The notes beneath the pieces were generated by a model. The model saw only the letters and a program-made list of their open reading frames with translations. It was not told the origin of the DNA and ran no database searches. From contig JAJEKV010000109.1 in assembly GCA_021234155.1 (NCBI GenBank), positions 2,150,764 to 2,214,763 of the forward strand: a DNA stretch of 64,000 bases, given 5' to 3'. The DNA comes from Isoetes taiwanensis. Its lineage: Eukaryota > Streptophyta > Lycopodiopsida > Isoetales > Isoetaceae. A program made the position numbers and the translations under genes. Positions 25,035-36,500 of this stretch are shown in pieces. How positions within the stretch are numbered: the stretch's first letter is position 1; each line of letters starts with the position of its first letter.

Positions 25035-26443
25035 CTAAATAGACCTCTCCTTCTGGCTTGGAGCTGGAAAGGTCTGACCTCATCCAAGTCTACATTGTTG
25101 TAGGAATTTCTCAACTTCATAAATGCTTCAAGCCAAATGCATTAGGCCACAATGGCCCTTGGTATGCGGTTGAAAATGGAATTCCCTCGACAAAATAAGA
25201 ATCTTTAGATGCAGTTACAATAACAAATAACCAACATCATAAATATGGGGCATTAATGGAAATAATAAAAGGATCTAATCTACTAAGTGGCCACGTCTTT
25301 GATACCTGTCACGTATTTACCTGCTGAAAATATGGCTTATTTATCCCTCATCTTATTTACCTCAACATATATGGAAACCCTCTTGGGATAAAAACAAGCT
25401 GGCCCTCCTTGATTGTTTTTGCCACAACTCTCTACGCCATTGTCATTAGCAACTTCAAGGTTAGCACTACCTTTGATAGCATATATGACCTTATCACCAT
25501 TGTGACTATAAGTTGGTGCATACATTGCTCTACGATTGGATTCAAAGTTCAAAGACTAGATGGTGAGTGCATATATCTGTGAAAAACTAAGTTATTAAAA
25601 AAACCTTAGAAACTATAACTCACTTTTTCCAGCTTCAAATGGCGGCGGAGACATGCTTGCATTAGAGGCTGCGAGTTCAAGCATCTTGTGACTGTTTAGA
25701 GGCTGTGAGAGTTCTCCCTGCTCACCTCCACACGCACCTCACGGGAAATCACGGTGGCCAGATAAACCAAACCCGGCGCTCCAAGATTGAGCACGGATTG
25801 TTGCTATGACATACTATGGACTCGAGAGACCTTGATGATATCTTGCCTCTCACCGTTGTTGTTTTTCTCTTGTCATCCTAACAGCTGCCTCACACTGTTC
25901 GGTTACATTCCATGCATGAAGAACACGAGGCTACAAGCTTGATTCGCGTAACTCAATTATGCGAATTTACGCACATCAAGTAGAATGTGCGCGATCAAGT
26001 AGAATTTGTGCACATCAAGTAAGTTAGAATATTAACGATCATGCATTGCAAAATAAACAAACAAAAAGATCAAACAGTGAGACCACGAAGCGATTTTGAG
26101 TGTCTGCGCGAGCAAGGCCTTTAAGAAGATGCGGTTTGCTGTCGTCGTGTAGAACTAAGCCACTCCTCTGGCAGGAATAGCAAAGGCATCACCCCTTGTT
26201 GAGCTTGAACTCACTTCTGTTCTGCGAGGAAAATTTCTTTGGTTCTCTGACTAGACCAAGTATTCTGAGACCACGCACCTGAGAGCAGAGACAAATGCAC
26301 TTTAGAATCAGTTGCTCGAATCGGACTGCTCCCCTCCTCCGATCTTGGATCCGCGTGGATCCGGACTGCTCCCTCCTCGATGTTGGGGATCCGTCTCTCT
26401 GCGTCTAGCGAGGTCAGGACTTCGGATCTGAAACCTCAAAGGC
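25035..26443 (-). pseudogene. Bicupin storage globulin copy A, 5'-truncated
   Basis: Five exon segments are recognisable on the minus strand: exon 1 fragment about 26312-26443, exon 2 about 26078-26274, exon 3 about 25625-25967, exon 4 about 25305-25531 and exon 5 about 25035-25186 with the TAG stop at 25035-25037. Exon 4 reads AMYAPTYSHNGDKVIYAIKG followed by SANLEVANDNG, the second cupin domain of 11S/7S-type seed globulins, which are stored in protein bodies. The signal peptide and start codon are gone: exon 1 begins abruptly at the LRL region next to copia-derived DNA. Exon 1 is much shortened, and exon 2 carries frameshifts. A duplicated GAATTTNTGCACATCAAG near 25965-26020 doubles the intron 2 acceptor region. 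It is almost certainly a pseudogene. Confidence 0.8.
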
Positions 26444-26475
26444 TGTCTTATCATTCTATACATTGACTTGAGCCC

Positions 26476-26544
26476 TTTGGTATCTAAAATATACACAGAA
26501 TCCTTTGGGGCTGTCAATCCTTGTATCTAAAATATACAGAGAAT
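26476..26544 (+). repeat. Short duplication at the globulin/copia junction
   Basis: GTATCTAAAATATACA occurs twice about 45 bases apart (near 26480 and 26523), immediately before the copia reading frame. The copy at 32967-33033 has the same arrangement, and 63085-63160 has it inverted. It is part of the junction, not a separate gene. Confidence 0.5.
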
Positions 26545-27048
26545 CATGGATTGACATTTAGCAATAATGACTTGGTACTCAAAGGATATGCTGATGCTGA
26601 TTGGGGTAGTTGACATTGAGGCAAGAAAGTCTACATCTGGATTCTGCTTGATGCTAGAAGGAGCTGCCATTACTTGGAAATGCAAGAAACAATCAAGTGT
26701 TGTCATGTCCACAGCTGAAGCAACACTTGCTGCAAAGGAAATTGCATGGGTCAGAAGGTTACTTAATGAGCTAAAGGTTGTTCAGAAGTTGCCTACAATA
26801 CTTTATTCTGATAGCTTGAGTTGCATTGCAATTACAAGGAATCCAGTGTTACATCAAAGAACCAAACACATTGAACTACATGTTCATTTTGTTAGGAAAG
26901 TAGTTTGCGCAAGGTGTGGAAGGTGACGGTAGAAGTGGCGAATATATTAACTAAAGGACTATCAGAGTTCAAGTCTCAGAAATTCAAAGATAAGCTGGGA
27001 ATACAAGACTTAAATGATGCAAAGGAAATTAGCATGAAAGGGGAATGA
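26545..27048 (+). pseudogene. Ty1/copia RNase H fragment 1
   Basis: The C-terminal end of a copia polyprotein. The frame starts HGLTFSNNDLVLKGYADADW, slips by one base after WGS (near 26611), then continues DIEARKSTSGFC, AAITWKCKKQSSVVMSTAEA, LYSDSLSCIAITRNPVLHQR and TKHIELH, and ends KDKLGIQDLNDAKEISMKG at a TGA. The aspartate of YADADWG, the glutamate of STAEA and the aspartate of YSDS are the expected RNase H active-site positions. A polypurine AAAGGGGAATGA overlaps the stop. Integrase and reverse transcriptase are absent, so it is a fragment. The frameshift is shared with the copy at 33034, so it predates duplication. Confidence 0.9.
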
Positions 27049-27397
27049 AGGAAGTTCATGCTAATTATTTAGAGAAATACAGTTATATGCAGGGTTGATA
27101 ACAACTCAGTAAATACAGAGATAAGTATGATTACAAGGGGAAACAAATGACAATGGTTATTTAATATTAGGGTTGCATTATTTCGGTGCAATGGCTTGGA
27201 GCCATTTGTTGTTTGAATTTATAAAAACCACCAAAGATGGTGGAGACCGATACAACAATGCACGAAGTGGCCGGAACCAGCCATGTCGGCCAGATCCATG
27301 CCCTTTAAAACCAAGTAGTATTGTACAGGAACTTACAATGATAAACACATTCTAGTATTGTAAGCACCTTAAATTGATTTATTGCAAGTCTTCTTCA
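27049..27397 (+). repeat. Copia LTR 1, internally deleted
   Basis: It follows the polypurine tract directly and ends TTCTTCA at 27397. It matches 33534-33983, but about 120 bases between GTATTGTACAGGAA and CTTACAATGATAAAC are missing here. Ends were placed by homology and the neighbouring polypurine tract. Confidence 0.65.
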
Positions 27398-27949
27398 CCT
27401 AGTGGTAAGATGGTATTAGAAACACCACATTAATGTTGACAACTTAGAATTCCTATTTTGTTATAAAATGAATGGGAAGGAATAAAAGATGGACGGATGG
27501 ATGGTTGGATGGAGAGACAAACAATAAAGGAATAACTTATTACAAGACAATAAAAAATTATTTTAGCAAACAACCATGTCAATCCATTGTTTAATGTTGG
27601 ACATAATAAGATCAACCTTAAAAGTTCTATCAAGTTGCTATAAGTTTAATAACCTATTGTAATATGCATGAAACTTCTCATAAACCATGATAGATTAAAT
27701 AAACTACCATAACATTGATAAGCAATTTGATAACCATGTCATAAACCACTATCAATATAAAAAAATCTCTAAGGTATGTGGTTTTCTTTTATCAAATAAA
27801 TACATGGATAAAAAACCACATGTACAATGGCTTTTTGATGAACTTTTTAAATATACTAGTTCATTTTGAGGTCACCGTGGCTTTTTCATGTACCCTAATC
27901 AAGAACATTTTAATGTTTTACAATAGTGACATATATCTTGGTAGAATGA
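27398..27949. other. Copia leader-like region with primer-binding-like site and GGAT tract
   Basis: TGGTATTAGAAACACC at 27411-27426 resembles the TGGTATCAGAGC initiator-Met tRNA primer site that normally follows a 5' LTR. About 520 bases without a gene follow, including a GGAT/GGAC microsatellite at about 27485-27515. The globulin flank resumes near GAATGAACC at 27949. The same block is at 33984-34555 and inverted at about 61560-62124. Confidence 0.5.
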
Positions 27950-28350
27950 ACCTGCGCTTCCTTAGACTTTGGACTTAAAAACATCCTTAGATCTAAAGGA
28001 TTTTGGAGAAGATTTAATATTAGCAATCATCCATAGGTATTACCATGCTAAATATAAAAAGATTAAAAAAAGAATAAAAAAAATGTGTAGTTTCCCTGAC
28101 GTTCATGGCCACTTCTCCAAACATACTTGAAAAACAATTCCTTAGTTTAACCCCTTGAGTTAAAAACGTGCTCTTTATTATCAACACAAAAGCGGAAAAC
28201 AAAATATACATCAAAAGACAATATGAAGAGCTCCCACTCTCGAGCCCTTACATATATCTTTGGGAGCATGGAACAAACTTATATACTTCATATAAAATTT
28301 AGAACTCCCATGGTAAAGGAAGGAAACACACTTATAGGCTAAAACCCTCT
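27950..28350 (-). repeat. 3' flank of globulin copy B, shortened
   Basis: Only the last 400 bases of the flank unit are present, because the copia block replaces the rest. It has a single copy of the GCTTTGGACTTAAAACATC sub-repeat and an extra CATCCATAGGTATTACCATG segment, defining a second flank subtype shared with 34556-34952. Confidence 0.8.
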
Positions 28351-29558
28351 CTAAATAGACCTCTCCTTCTGGCTTGGGCTGGAAAGATTACGACCTCATC
28401 AAGTCTACCATTTCTTTGGAGGAATTTCTCAGCTTCATCCGTCTTCAAGCCAAATGCATTAGACACAATGGCCCTTGGTATGCGGTTGAAAATGGAATTC
28501 CCTCAGCAAAATAAATCTTTAGGTCTGAATTACAATAACAAATAACCAACATCATAAATGTCGGCATTAATGAAATAATAAAAAAGGAGAAACAATAAAA
28601 GGATCTAATCTACTAAAGTGATGGCCGATGCGTACCTATCTGTATTTATAGCTGAAATAGCTTACATTATCCCTCATCTTCGGCTACCTCAACATATGGG
28701 AAACCCTCTTGGGATAAAAACAAACTGGCCCTTCTTGATTGTTTTCATACAACTCTCTATATTGTCATTACTTAACTTCAGAGTTAGCACTACCTTTGAT
28801 AACATATATGACCTTATCACCATTGTGACTATAAGTTGAACCATACATTTGCTCTCTGTTAGTTCAAGTTCAAAGACTCTATAGATGGTGAGTGCATGCT
28901 GTGAAGAAGCTAAGTTATTAAAAACCTTACGGCCTGCTCACTTTTCCAGCTTCAAATGGCGAGCAGACATGCGTGGAAGTACTGCGAGTTCAAGCATCTT
29001 GTATTTGATGAGCTCGCGAAGTTCTCCACCTTGCCTCACGCACCTCACGAAATCGCGACCAAGCCGATGCAGAAAACAAATCAGGCGGCTCCAAGATTGA
29101 GCACGGATTGTTGCTAAAATTAATGCTATGGACTCGAGATTGTATTGATATCTTGCCTCTCTCGTTATTTGTTTCTCTTATACGTCGCTTTAGCTGCCTC
29201 ACACTTTCTGTTCAGACACATTCCATGCATGAGAAAGAACACGAGAGCTGAAAGCAGTTGCGTCACTCAATGGTCGGAATTTCTGCACATCAAGTAAGTT
29301 AGAATATTAGCATGATCTTGCATTGCAAAAACAAACAAACAAAAAAGATCAAACACGAACAGACCCTGAAACGATTTTGAGTGTCTCTGCGAGGAAGATA
29401 AGCCGCGCTAAGAGGCGTCGCGGTTTGCTGTCGTCGACAGAACGAGAAAGCCACTCCTCTTGGGAATAGCAAGGCATCACCTTGTTGAGCTTGGCCCGGC
29501 TTCTCACGATTTCTGCGAAGCTCTTGGTTCTCACGACTGAACCAAATATTCTGAGACC
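28351..29558 (-). pseudogene. Bicupin storage globulin copy B, lacking exon 1
   Basis: Exon 5 about 28351-28502 (TAG at 28351-28353), exon 4 about 28636-28855, exon 3 about 28942-29282 and exon 2 about 29365-29558 on the minus strand. Intron 1 continues to its donor-side word AATCTTACCTT near 29650, after which unrelated sequence begins, so exon 1 with signal peptide and promoter is missing. The exon 2 sequence retains the cupin words around PRGVAFW, and exon 3 the RVLSHAWNV region. Several frameshifts are present. Without exon 1 it should not give a secreted protein. Confidence 0.8.
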
Positions 29559-29650
29559 CTGCGAGAGGCAGACAAATGCACTTTAGAAACGATTTACCAA
29601 GTTAAGTAGTAGCAAGCAAAAGCAAGGAACCCAAAACCCAATCTTACCTT

Positions 29651-30389
29651 CATTATTGGACTATCATAGTTCTTAGTTCCTCATGATGTTTTACCAGCAG
29701 AAGCAAGTTAAGTAAAAGCCCTTAGTTCGAACTACTCTCAAGATGATTTGGACCATTTTCGACTGCTCATTCCTATGCGACAATATTAGACAATGTGAAT
29801 GTTTGTTATGACAATCATACAACATGTGTGCACAAAAAAGAAAAAAAAGACACCAGAGGTATACTAAATCCTTACAATACCAATAAACCATGTGAGATTG
29901 TTTAGGAAAGCATAGACGATTCAACCTTCAAACTTAAAGGGTTGAACAACTCGGCCATAAGAGTAGAAAAAGCCACAATCTAATCTAGAAAATTATCAAT
30001 GGCTTCTTTCAACTTCTTCAATGCAAGGGGAAACGTGAGATGTAAAAAACACAATAGCATTCCATAGTTCTAATATGCAATTCATATGCTAAAATATAAA
30101 CGTGTACATTTGGAAACATGCATATAGTTCTCAACAATCTAAAGCACAATGCACACAAAATTCCAGTTACAAGTTTCCACGGCTAACTACATCAACTTAC
30201 CTCGCCATTTAGGTTTCTTGCTAGACACCATTGTTATAAGTATATAAAATACACCTACTTATGCTCTTTTTACTTTAGCATGCATTTGATCATATAGCAA
30301 ATCGTTTATATGTGTGAGAAAAGACCTCATCTCAATAATGACCACTTATCATTGATAGGTTCTCAATGTTTGCCCAACAACGCTGGGCA
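29651..30389. other. Unidentified sequence upstream of copy B
   Basis: AT-rich DNA with short frames on both strands (for example 29691-29924 minus) and no family motifs. It replaces globulin exon 1 on one side and abuts a last-exon fragment on the other. Terminal repeats were not found. Confidence 0.35.
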
Positions 30390-30455
30390 CTATTACTAGT
30401 ACTATATATACATTTAGAACCCCATATTAGAAGAGCATAGTAGGCTAAACCCTCT

Positions 30456-30576
30456 CTAAATAGACCTCTCCTTCTGGCTTGGAGCTGGGAAAATTACGAC
30501 CTCATCCAAGTCTCGCTGTTGTAGGAATTTCTCAACTTCATCCGTCTTCAAGCCAAATGCATTAGACACAATGGCC
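30456..30576 (-). pseudogene. Storage-globulin last-exon fragment 4
   Basis: Same truncated last exon, well preserved (GGCCATTGTG to TAG), with only about 65 bases of flank on its downstream side (30390-30455). Upstream of it the usual CTACGTTGTTGG continues as CTACGTTGTATAGATACC, so a different sequence is joined about 10 bases beyond the exon. Confidence 0.85.
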
Positions 30577-30589
30577 TCTACGTTGTATA

Positions 30590-31770
30590 GATACCGTTTC
30601 TATGCCAATTGGCCTTGGTATTAAATCCATTGATTATTAGCCATTGTACGTGTTTCCTGTGTCTATCACAAGCCGGCATTGCCAGATCCCTTAGTTGCTT
30701 TCGAGGTAGATAGTTCATTGAGGTTAGAAAAACTTGCACCATTTTCAGATGCAACTGAAGAAACTACTTGCATGGCTTGGCTATGAAATGTACGTGCGAT
30801 TGTATATTGGCAGATCAACCTTTAGCTCCATGATCATCACATTTTTATTCTTAGATACTTGGAAGCGAATACATAAGTGGTAATATCATCAGGATATACA
30901 GTTCAGGCATTATAGATAATATATCATCAATATTTCAGCTACAAGTTTTGATACGGGACCAAAAACATCTTTGATTTGCCATATCCAGGTACTCTAGCCA
31001 CTAAAGAGGATCATAGATATCAAAGGCTCTAATGCGAGATAGAATATCCGGCCTTCTAGCAAGAGGTCCAATATTTGTAGGTAGTTTGTAAGGTGCATCC
31101 CAAAGGATAACTGGTAAGTGCAAAATGCTGTAACCCATATTGCGATGACAACCAGGTAAATTTTGAGTAGCTATTTATGCGCCAAAATTGCTATTTTGAA
31201 AAATTTGCGATTATGCTTAGTAGGTTCCCTTTAGTAAAATAATGAGATTAATTCGCCAAATATTTTTGGAGAAGCTTTTCCTCTTCTACTACATTCGCCA
31301 ACTACATGGACTTAGTGAAGGAGCTTTTTCACCTCTCTATCAATAATCTCAATTCCTAAATCTCAAATAGATCGCCTTCTTAAAAAACATAGAGTTACCA
31401 ATTCCATATAGTCAGGGAGTATAGAGGTGAAGGTTTTGGATTTTTATTTACCTACACATCTCGTGAACAATACTATGGTAAGATTTTAGACATTGTCACA
31501 AGTACTAAACAAATACTTTAGTGATTAATATTTGTATACATGCTTTTCTAAAAATTCTTAAAGGGACAAAATTCGCCAGCCTTCAAAAAGTTGCGAATAT
31601 AAGATTATCGTCAAAATATTGATACCCATATTATGATGTAGTACCACTAAAATCATCACTGGTGACAACTATATTCAATCCGCTTAGAAACCTTGCTTCG
31701 TAGCAACGTGGCTATTCGATCGTGTAGAAGTGACAGATAATATGCCAGCATTCAACAGATTTTTCTTCAA
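30590..31770. other. Unidentified insert between globulin fragments
   Basis: About 1.2 kb with no recognisable gene. Several AAAATTCGCCA/ATTCGCCAA words recur at 31190-31320 and 31565-31590. No target duplication or terminal repeat was found. Confidence 0.35.
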
Positions 31771-32326
31771 TAGGATGGTCTTGGACTTTGGACTTAAAAC
31801 ATCCTTAGATCTAAAGGATTTTGGGGAAGATTTAATATTAGCAATCATCCATAGGTATTGCCATGCTAAATATAAAAGTCTCAAGATAAAAAAAAAGAAT
31901 AAGAAAATGTGGATCTAAAGGATTTTGAGGAAGATTCAATGTGCTTAATCATCCATAGGTATTACCATGCTAAATATAAAAGTCTAAGATAAAAGAAGAA
32001 TAAAAAAAATGTGTAGTTTCCTTGACGTTCAAAGCCTTAAAACTTATATGGCCTGTGTAGTTTCCTTGACGTTCAAAGCCTTAAAAAACTTATATGGCCA
32101 CCTCTCCAAACATAATTGAAAAACAATTCCCTTGGATTTAACTTGTGAGTTAGAAAATTTTGTATAACTATTATGTACAAATTGAAATAACAAAATAACT
32201 ACATCAAAAAGACATATGAAGAGCTCCCACTCTCGAGCCCTTGCATATATACTGGATGGAACAACTTATATACTATATATATATTTAGGATCCTCTATTA
32301 GAAGAGCACAGTAGGCTAAACCCTCT
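31771..32326 (-). repeat. 3' flank fragment with two local tandem duplications
   Basis: Globulin flank of the second subtype. A segment of about 115 bases (GATCTAAAGGATTTTGGGG to AAGTCT) occurs twice, at about 31805-31900 and 31912-32000. A 44-base segment TGTGTAGTTTCCTTGACG to TATATGGCC occurs twice, at about 32011-32054 and 32055-32100. Confidence 0.75.
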
Positions 32327-32448
32327 CTAAATAGACCTCTCCTTACATTTGGAATTTTGGAAGATTACGACCTCATCAAGTCTACATTTGTTGTAGGAAT
32401 TTCTCAACTTCATCCGTCTTCAAGCCAAATGCATTAGACACAATGGCC
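32327..32448 (-). pseudogene. Storage-globulin last-exon fragment 5
   Basis: Truncated last exon ending in TAG at 32327-32329, with the same scrambled patches as fragment 3 near the CCAGAAG and CCAGCTCC positions. It is followed (32449-32636) by the start of the next flank unit. Confidence 0.8.
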
Positions 32449-32636
32449 TCTACGTTGTTGGTGATTGCCTCTCTTACTATGATTTAACCATGTGTTCACG
32501 ATGATAATGCTCATTGGTATTCTTCATACATCACTTTCGTTGCAAAGCAAGATAGAAAGTTAGTTCCTGTCAAGTACGGAAAATGAATGTCTAATGAGGT
32601 AATCTAGAACAACGATATGTCCCCTCTAGTATTGCA

Positions 32637-32940
32637 AGCCTCAAGTCAGCACGGCGAAGGCGAAGTGAAACCTTCCCAAGTCTACATTGCCCGGCCTCGA
32701 GATGAGTGAGTTGTGGGCTCACGAGGCTCTAATGCCTGCCGATCTTCCTCTTCTTCCCGACCTGATGGCTCCCTCTGCCTTCTTTCCTCTTCTTCCCGAC
32801 CCGAATCGGACTGCTCCCTCCTCCGATCTTCAGGATCACGTGGATCGGACTGCTCCCTCCTCCGATGTTCACGATCCCGCGTCTCTGGCGTCTGCTGAAG
32901 TCGGGCTTCGGATCCCGAGCCTCAAAGGAACATCTTATCA
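32637..32940 (-). pseudogene. Storage-globulin exon 1 fragment fused to 3' flank
   Basis: On the minus strand this is the Arg/Glu/Asp/Ser-rich first exon, from the PLRL region (32930) to the AGFEACR region (32640). The signal peptide side ends against the copia junction, and the downstream side is joined directly to a 3' flank unit (TAGTATTGCA next to AGCCTCAAG). The CTCCGATCTTCAGGATC and CTGCTCCCTCCTCCGAT repeats that encode the DRRREQ units are clear. It has no other exons. Confidence 0.8.
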
Positions 32941-33033
32941 TTCTATACATTGACTTGAGCCCTTTGGTATCTAAAATATACCTGAGAATCCTTTGGAAAC
33001 ATCCAATCCTTATCACCAAAATACACAGAGAAT

Positions 33034-33533
33034 CATGGATTGACATTTAGCAATAATGACTTGGTACTCAAAGGATATGCTGATGCTGATTGGGGTAGTT
33101 GACATTGAGGCAAGAAAGTCTACATCTGGATTCTGCTTGATGCTAGAAGGAGCTGCCATTACTTGGAAATGCAAGAAACAATCAAGTGTTGTCATGTCCA
33201 CAGCTGAAGCAACACTTGCTGCAAAGAGAAGTACTGCATGGGTCAGAAGGTTACTTAATGAGCTAAAGGTTGTTCAGAAGTTGCCTACAATACTTTATTC
33301 TGATAGCTTGAGTTGCATTGCAATTACAAGGAATCCAGTGTTACATCAAAGAACCAAACACATTGAACTACATGTTCATTTTGTTAGGGAAATGGTTGCA
33401 AAAGGTGTGGTGACAGCAAGTGGCAGATATATTAACTAAAGGACTATCAGAGTTCAAGTCTCAGAAATTCAAAGATAAGCTGGGAATACAAGACTTAAAT
33501 GATGCAAAGGAAATTAGCATGAAAGGGGAATGA
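33034..33533 (+). pseudogene. Ty1/copia RNase H fragment 2
   Basis: Nearly identical to 26545-27048, with the same frameshift after ADADWGS and the same TGA overlapping the polypurine tract. The segment around AAKRSTAWVRRLL is altered compared with AAKEIAWVRRLL in copy 1. The end region is better preserved (FVREMVAKGVV). Confidence 0.9.
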
Positions 33534-33983
33534 AGGAAGTTCATGCTAATTATTTAGAGAAATACAGTTATATGCAGGGTTGATAACAACTCAGTAAATA
33601 CAGAGATAAGTATGATTACAAGGGGAAACAAATGACAATGGTTATTTAATATTAGGGTTGCATTATTTCGGTGCAATGGCTTGGAGCCATTTGTTGTTTG
33701 AATTTATAAAAACCACCAAAGATGGTGGAGACTGATACAACAATGCCTGGCCGAGACAACCATATGTGGAATCATACTTGCTAAAACCAAGTAGTATTGT
33801 ACAGGAAGTGTGTGGTGATTTGGAGCTGTTCAGATGAACAGGCTTGTGCTCTCGAGAACACTAAATTAAATTATTTGAGGTCATATTCATTTGTCAATTA
33901 GTATTGTCATGGTATCACTTACAATGATAAACACACTCTAGTATTGTAAGCACCTTAAATTGATTTATTGCAAGTCTTCTTCA
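33534..33983 (+). repeat. Copia LTR 2
   Basis: About 450 bases between the polypurine tract and TTCTTCA, including the 120 bases missing from LTR 1 (about 33808-33920). It is followed by the primer-binding-like TGGTATTAG at 33997. Confidence 0.65.
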
Positions 33984-34555
33984 CCTAGTGGTAAGATGGT
34001 ATTAGAAACACCACATTAATGTTGACAACTTAGAATTCCTATTTTGTTATAAAATGAATGGGAAGGAATAAAAGATGGACGGATGGATGGTTGGATGGAG
34101 AGACAAACAATAAAGGAATAACTTATTACAAGACAATAAACAATTATTTTAGCAAACAACCATGTCATATCCATTGTTTAATGTTGGGCATAATAAGATC
34201 AACCTTAAAAACCATATTACAATTCATAATAGTTCTATCAAGTTGCTATAAGTTTAATAACCTATTGTAATATGCATGAAACTTCTCATAAACCATGATA
34301 GATTAAATAAACTACCATAACATTGATAAGCAATTTGATAACCATGTCATAAACCACTATCAATATAAAAAAATCTCTAAGGTATGTGGTTTTCTTTTAT
34401 CAAATAAATACATGGATAAAAAACCACATGTACAATGGCTTTTTGATGAACTTTTAAATATACTAGTTCATTTTTGAGGGTCTTGTGGCTTTTTCATGTA
34501 CCCTAATCAGGAACATTTAATGTTTTACAATAGTGACATATATCTTGGTAGAATG
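33984..34555. other. Copia leader-like region, second copy
   Basis: Same as 27398-27949: primer-binding-like word, GGATGGACGGATGGATGG tract at about 34075-34103, then non-coding AT-rich DNA up to the globulin flank. Confidence 0.5.
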
Positions 34556-34952
34556 AACCTTAACCCCCATGGAGCTTTGGACTTAAAAGCATCCTTAGAT
34601 CTAAAGGATTTCGGGGAAGATTTAATATTAGCAATCATCCATAGGTATTACCATGCTAAATATAAAAAAGATAAAAAAGGAATAAAAAAAATGTGTAGTT
34701 TCCCTGACGTTCATGGCCACTTCTCCAAACATACTTGAAAAACAATTCCCTTGGATTTAACCCCTTGAGTTAAAAGAACTGTGCTCTTTATTATCAACAC
34801 AACTGGAAAACAAAATAACTACATCAAAAAGACAATATGAAGAGCTCCCACTCTCGAGCCCTTACATATATACTGGAGCATGGAACAACTTATATACTAT
34901 ATAAAATTTAGAACTCCATATTGGAAGAGCACAGTTATAGGCTAAACCCTCT
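34556..34952 (-). repeat. 3' flank of globulin copy C, shortened
   Basis: Same subtype and same left junction with copia-derived DNA as 27950-28350, so the junction predates duplication of this block. Confidence 0.8.
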
Positions 34953-36063
34953 CTAAATAGACCTCTCCTTCTGGCTTGGAGCTGGAAAGATTACGACCTC
35001 ATCCAAGTCTCGCTGCTGGAGGAATTTCTCAGCTTCATCCGTCTTCAAGCCAAATGCATTAGACACAATGGCCCTTGGTATGCGGTTGAAAATGGAATTC
35101 CCTCCAGCAAAATAAGAATCTTTAGGTCTGAATTACAATAACAAATAACCAACATCATAAATGTCAGGCATTAATGAAATAATAAAAAAGGAGAAACAAT
35201 GAAAAGGATCTAATCCTACTTACTAAGAGTAGCGTCATTACCTATACATTTATAGCTGAAACCAGCTTGTGTATCCCTCATCTTAGGCTACCTCAACATA
35301 TACTGGAAACCCTCTTGGGATAAAAACAAGGCGGCCCTCCTTGATTGTTTTATACAACTCTCTACGCCATTGTCATTAGCAACTTCAAGGTTAGCACTAC
35401 CTTTGATAGCGTATGACCTTATCACCATTGTGACTATAAGTTGGTGCATACATTGCTCTCTGTTAAGTTCAAAGTTCAAAGACTAGATGGTGGCGCATAT
35501 ATATCTGTGAGAAAAGAAACTAAGTTATTAAAAACCTTAGAAGCTATAACTCACTTTTCCAGCTTCAAATGGCGAGCAGACATGCGTAGGCTGCGGTTCA
35601 AGCATCTTGTATTTGTTGAGCTGGCGAAGTTCTCCCACCTTGCCTTACACGCACCTCTGGGAAATCCACGACCAAGCCGATAAACCAAATCCGGCGGCTC
35701 AAGATTAATTGCAGTTGTTGCTATTATAATGGACTCTCGAGGAACCTTGATGATATCTGCCTCTCTGCGTTGTTGTTTCTCTTAATACGTCTAACAGCTG
35801 CCTCACACTCTGTTGAACCCACATTCCATGCATGAGAAGAACGAGCTACAAGCGGTTCGCGTCCTCAATTAGGAATTTCTGCACATCAAGTAGAATGTTA
35901 GCATGATCAAGTAGAATTTCTGCACATCAAGTAAGTTAGAATATTAGCATGATCATGCATTGCAAAAACAAACAAACAAAAGATCAAACCTGTGAGACCA
36001 CGAAACAATTTGAGTGTCTACTGCGGGAATAAATACGCTAAGAGGCGTGCAGTTTCTTTGTTC
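34953..36063 (-). pseudogene. Bicupin storage globulin copy C, 5'-truncated in exon 2
   Basis: Exon 5 about 34953-35102, exon 4 about 35242-35459, exon 3 about 35555-35878 and the downstream third of exon 2 about 35998-36063, all on the minus strand. Exon 2 is cut inside the cupin motif and joined to a 3' flank unit (CTTTGTTC next to CGCGATGATAATGCTC). Exon 4 keeps the APTYSHNGDK and SANLEVANDNGVES words but in shifted frames. It has no exon 1, promoter or signal peptide. The inverted partner is copy F, which shares the same break. Confidence 0.8.
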
Positions 36064-36363
36064 CGCGATGATAATGCTCATTGGTATTCTTCATACATCA
36101 CTTTCGTTGCAAAGCAAGATAGAAAGTTAGTTCCTGTCAAGTACGGAAAATGAATGTCTAATGAGGTAATCTAGAACAACGATATGTCCCCTCTAGTATT
36201 GCACCATGTGGGCACAGTATTTCTCAAGTTTTGAATCTAGGTGGTTTTCAGTTGTAATAGAGCAAGGCATCTATATATGCTATGAAGTTCAACGTGCTCA
36301 ACATGTTATTGTCCTTGGCATTGAAGACCCCCTATTAGAAGAGCACAGTAGGCGAAACCCTCT
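36064..36363 (-). repeat. Rearranged 3' flank piece
   Basis: Flank sequence from GATGATAATGCTCATTGG to CCTTGGCATTGAAG, then a jump to ACCCCCTATTAGAAGAGC, skipping about 1 kb of the usual unit. The same jump in inverted form is at 56780-56800. Confidence 0.8.
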
Positions 36364-36500
36364 CTAAATAGACCTCTCCTTCTGGCTTGGAGCTGGAAAG
36401 ATTACGACCGCATCCAAGTCTCGCTGTTGTAGGAATTTCTCAACTTCATCCGTCTTCAAGCCAAATGCATTAGACACAATGGCCCTTGGTATGCGGTTGA
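36364..36500 (-). pseudogene. Storage-globulin last-exon fragment 6
   Basis: This fragment is about 15 bases longer at its upstream edge than the other tandem ones: CCTTGGTATGCGGTTGA, encoding NRIPR, is retained before the jump to flank. It otherwise encodes the same C-terminus, with the TAG stop at 36364-36366. Confidence 0.8.
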
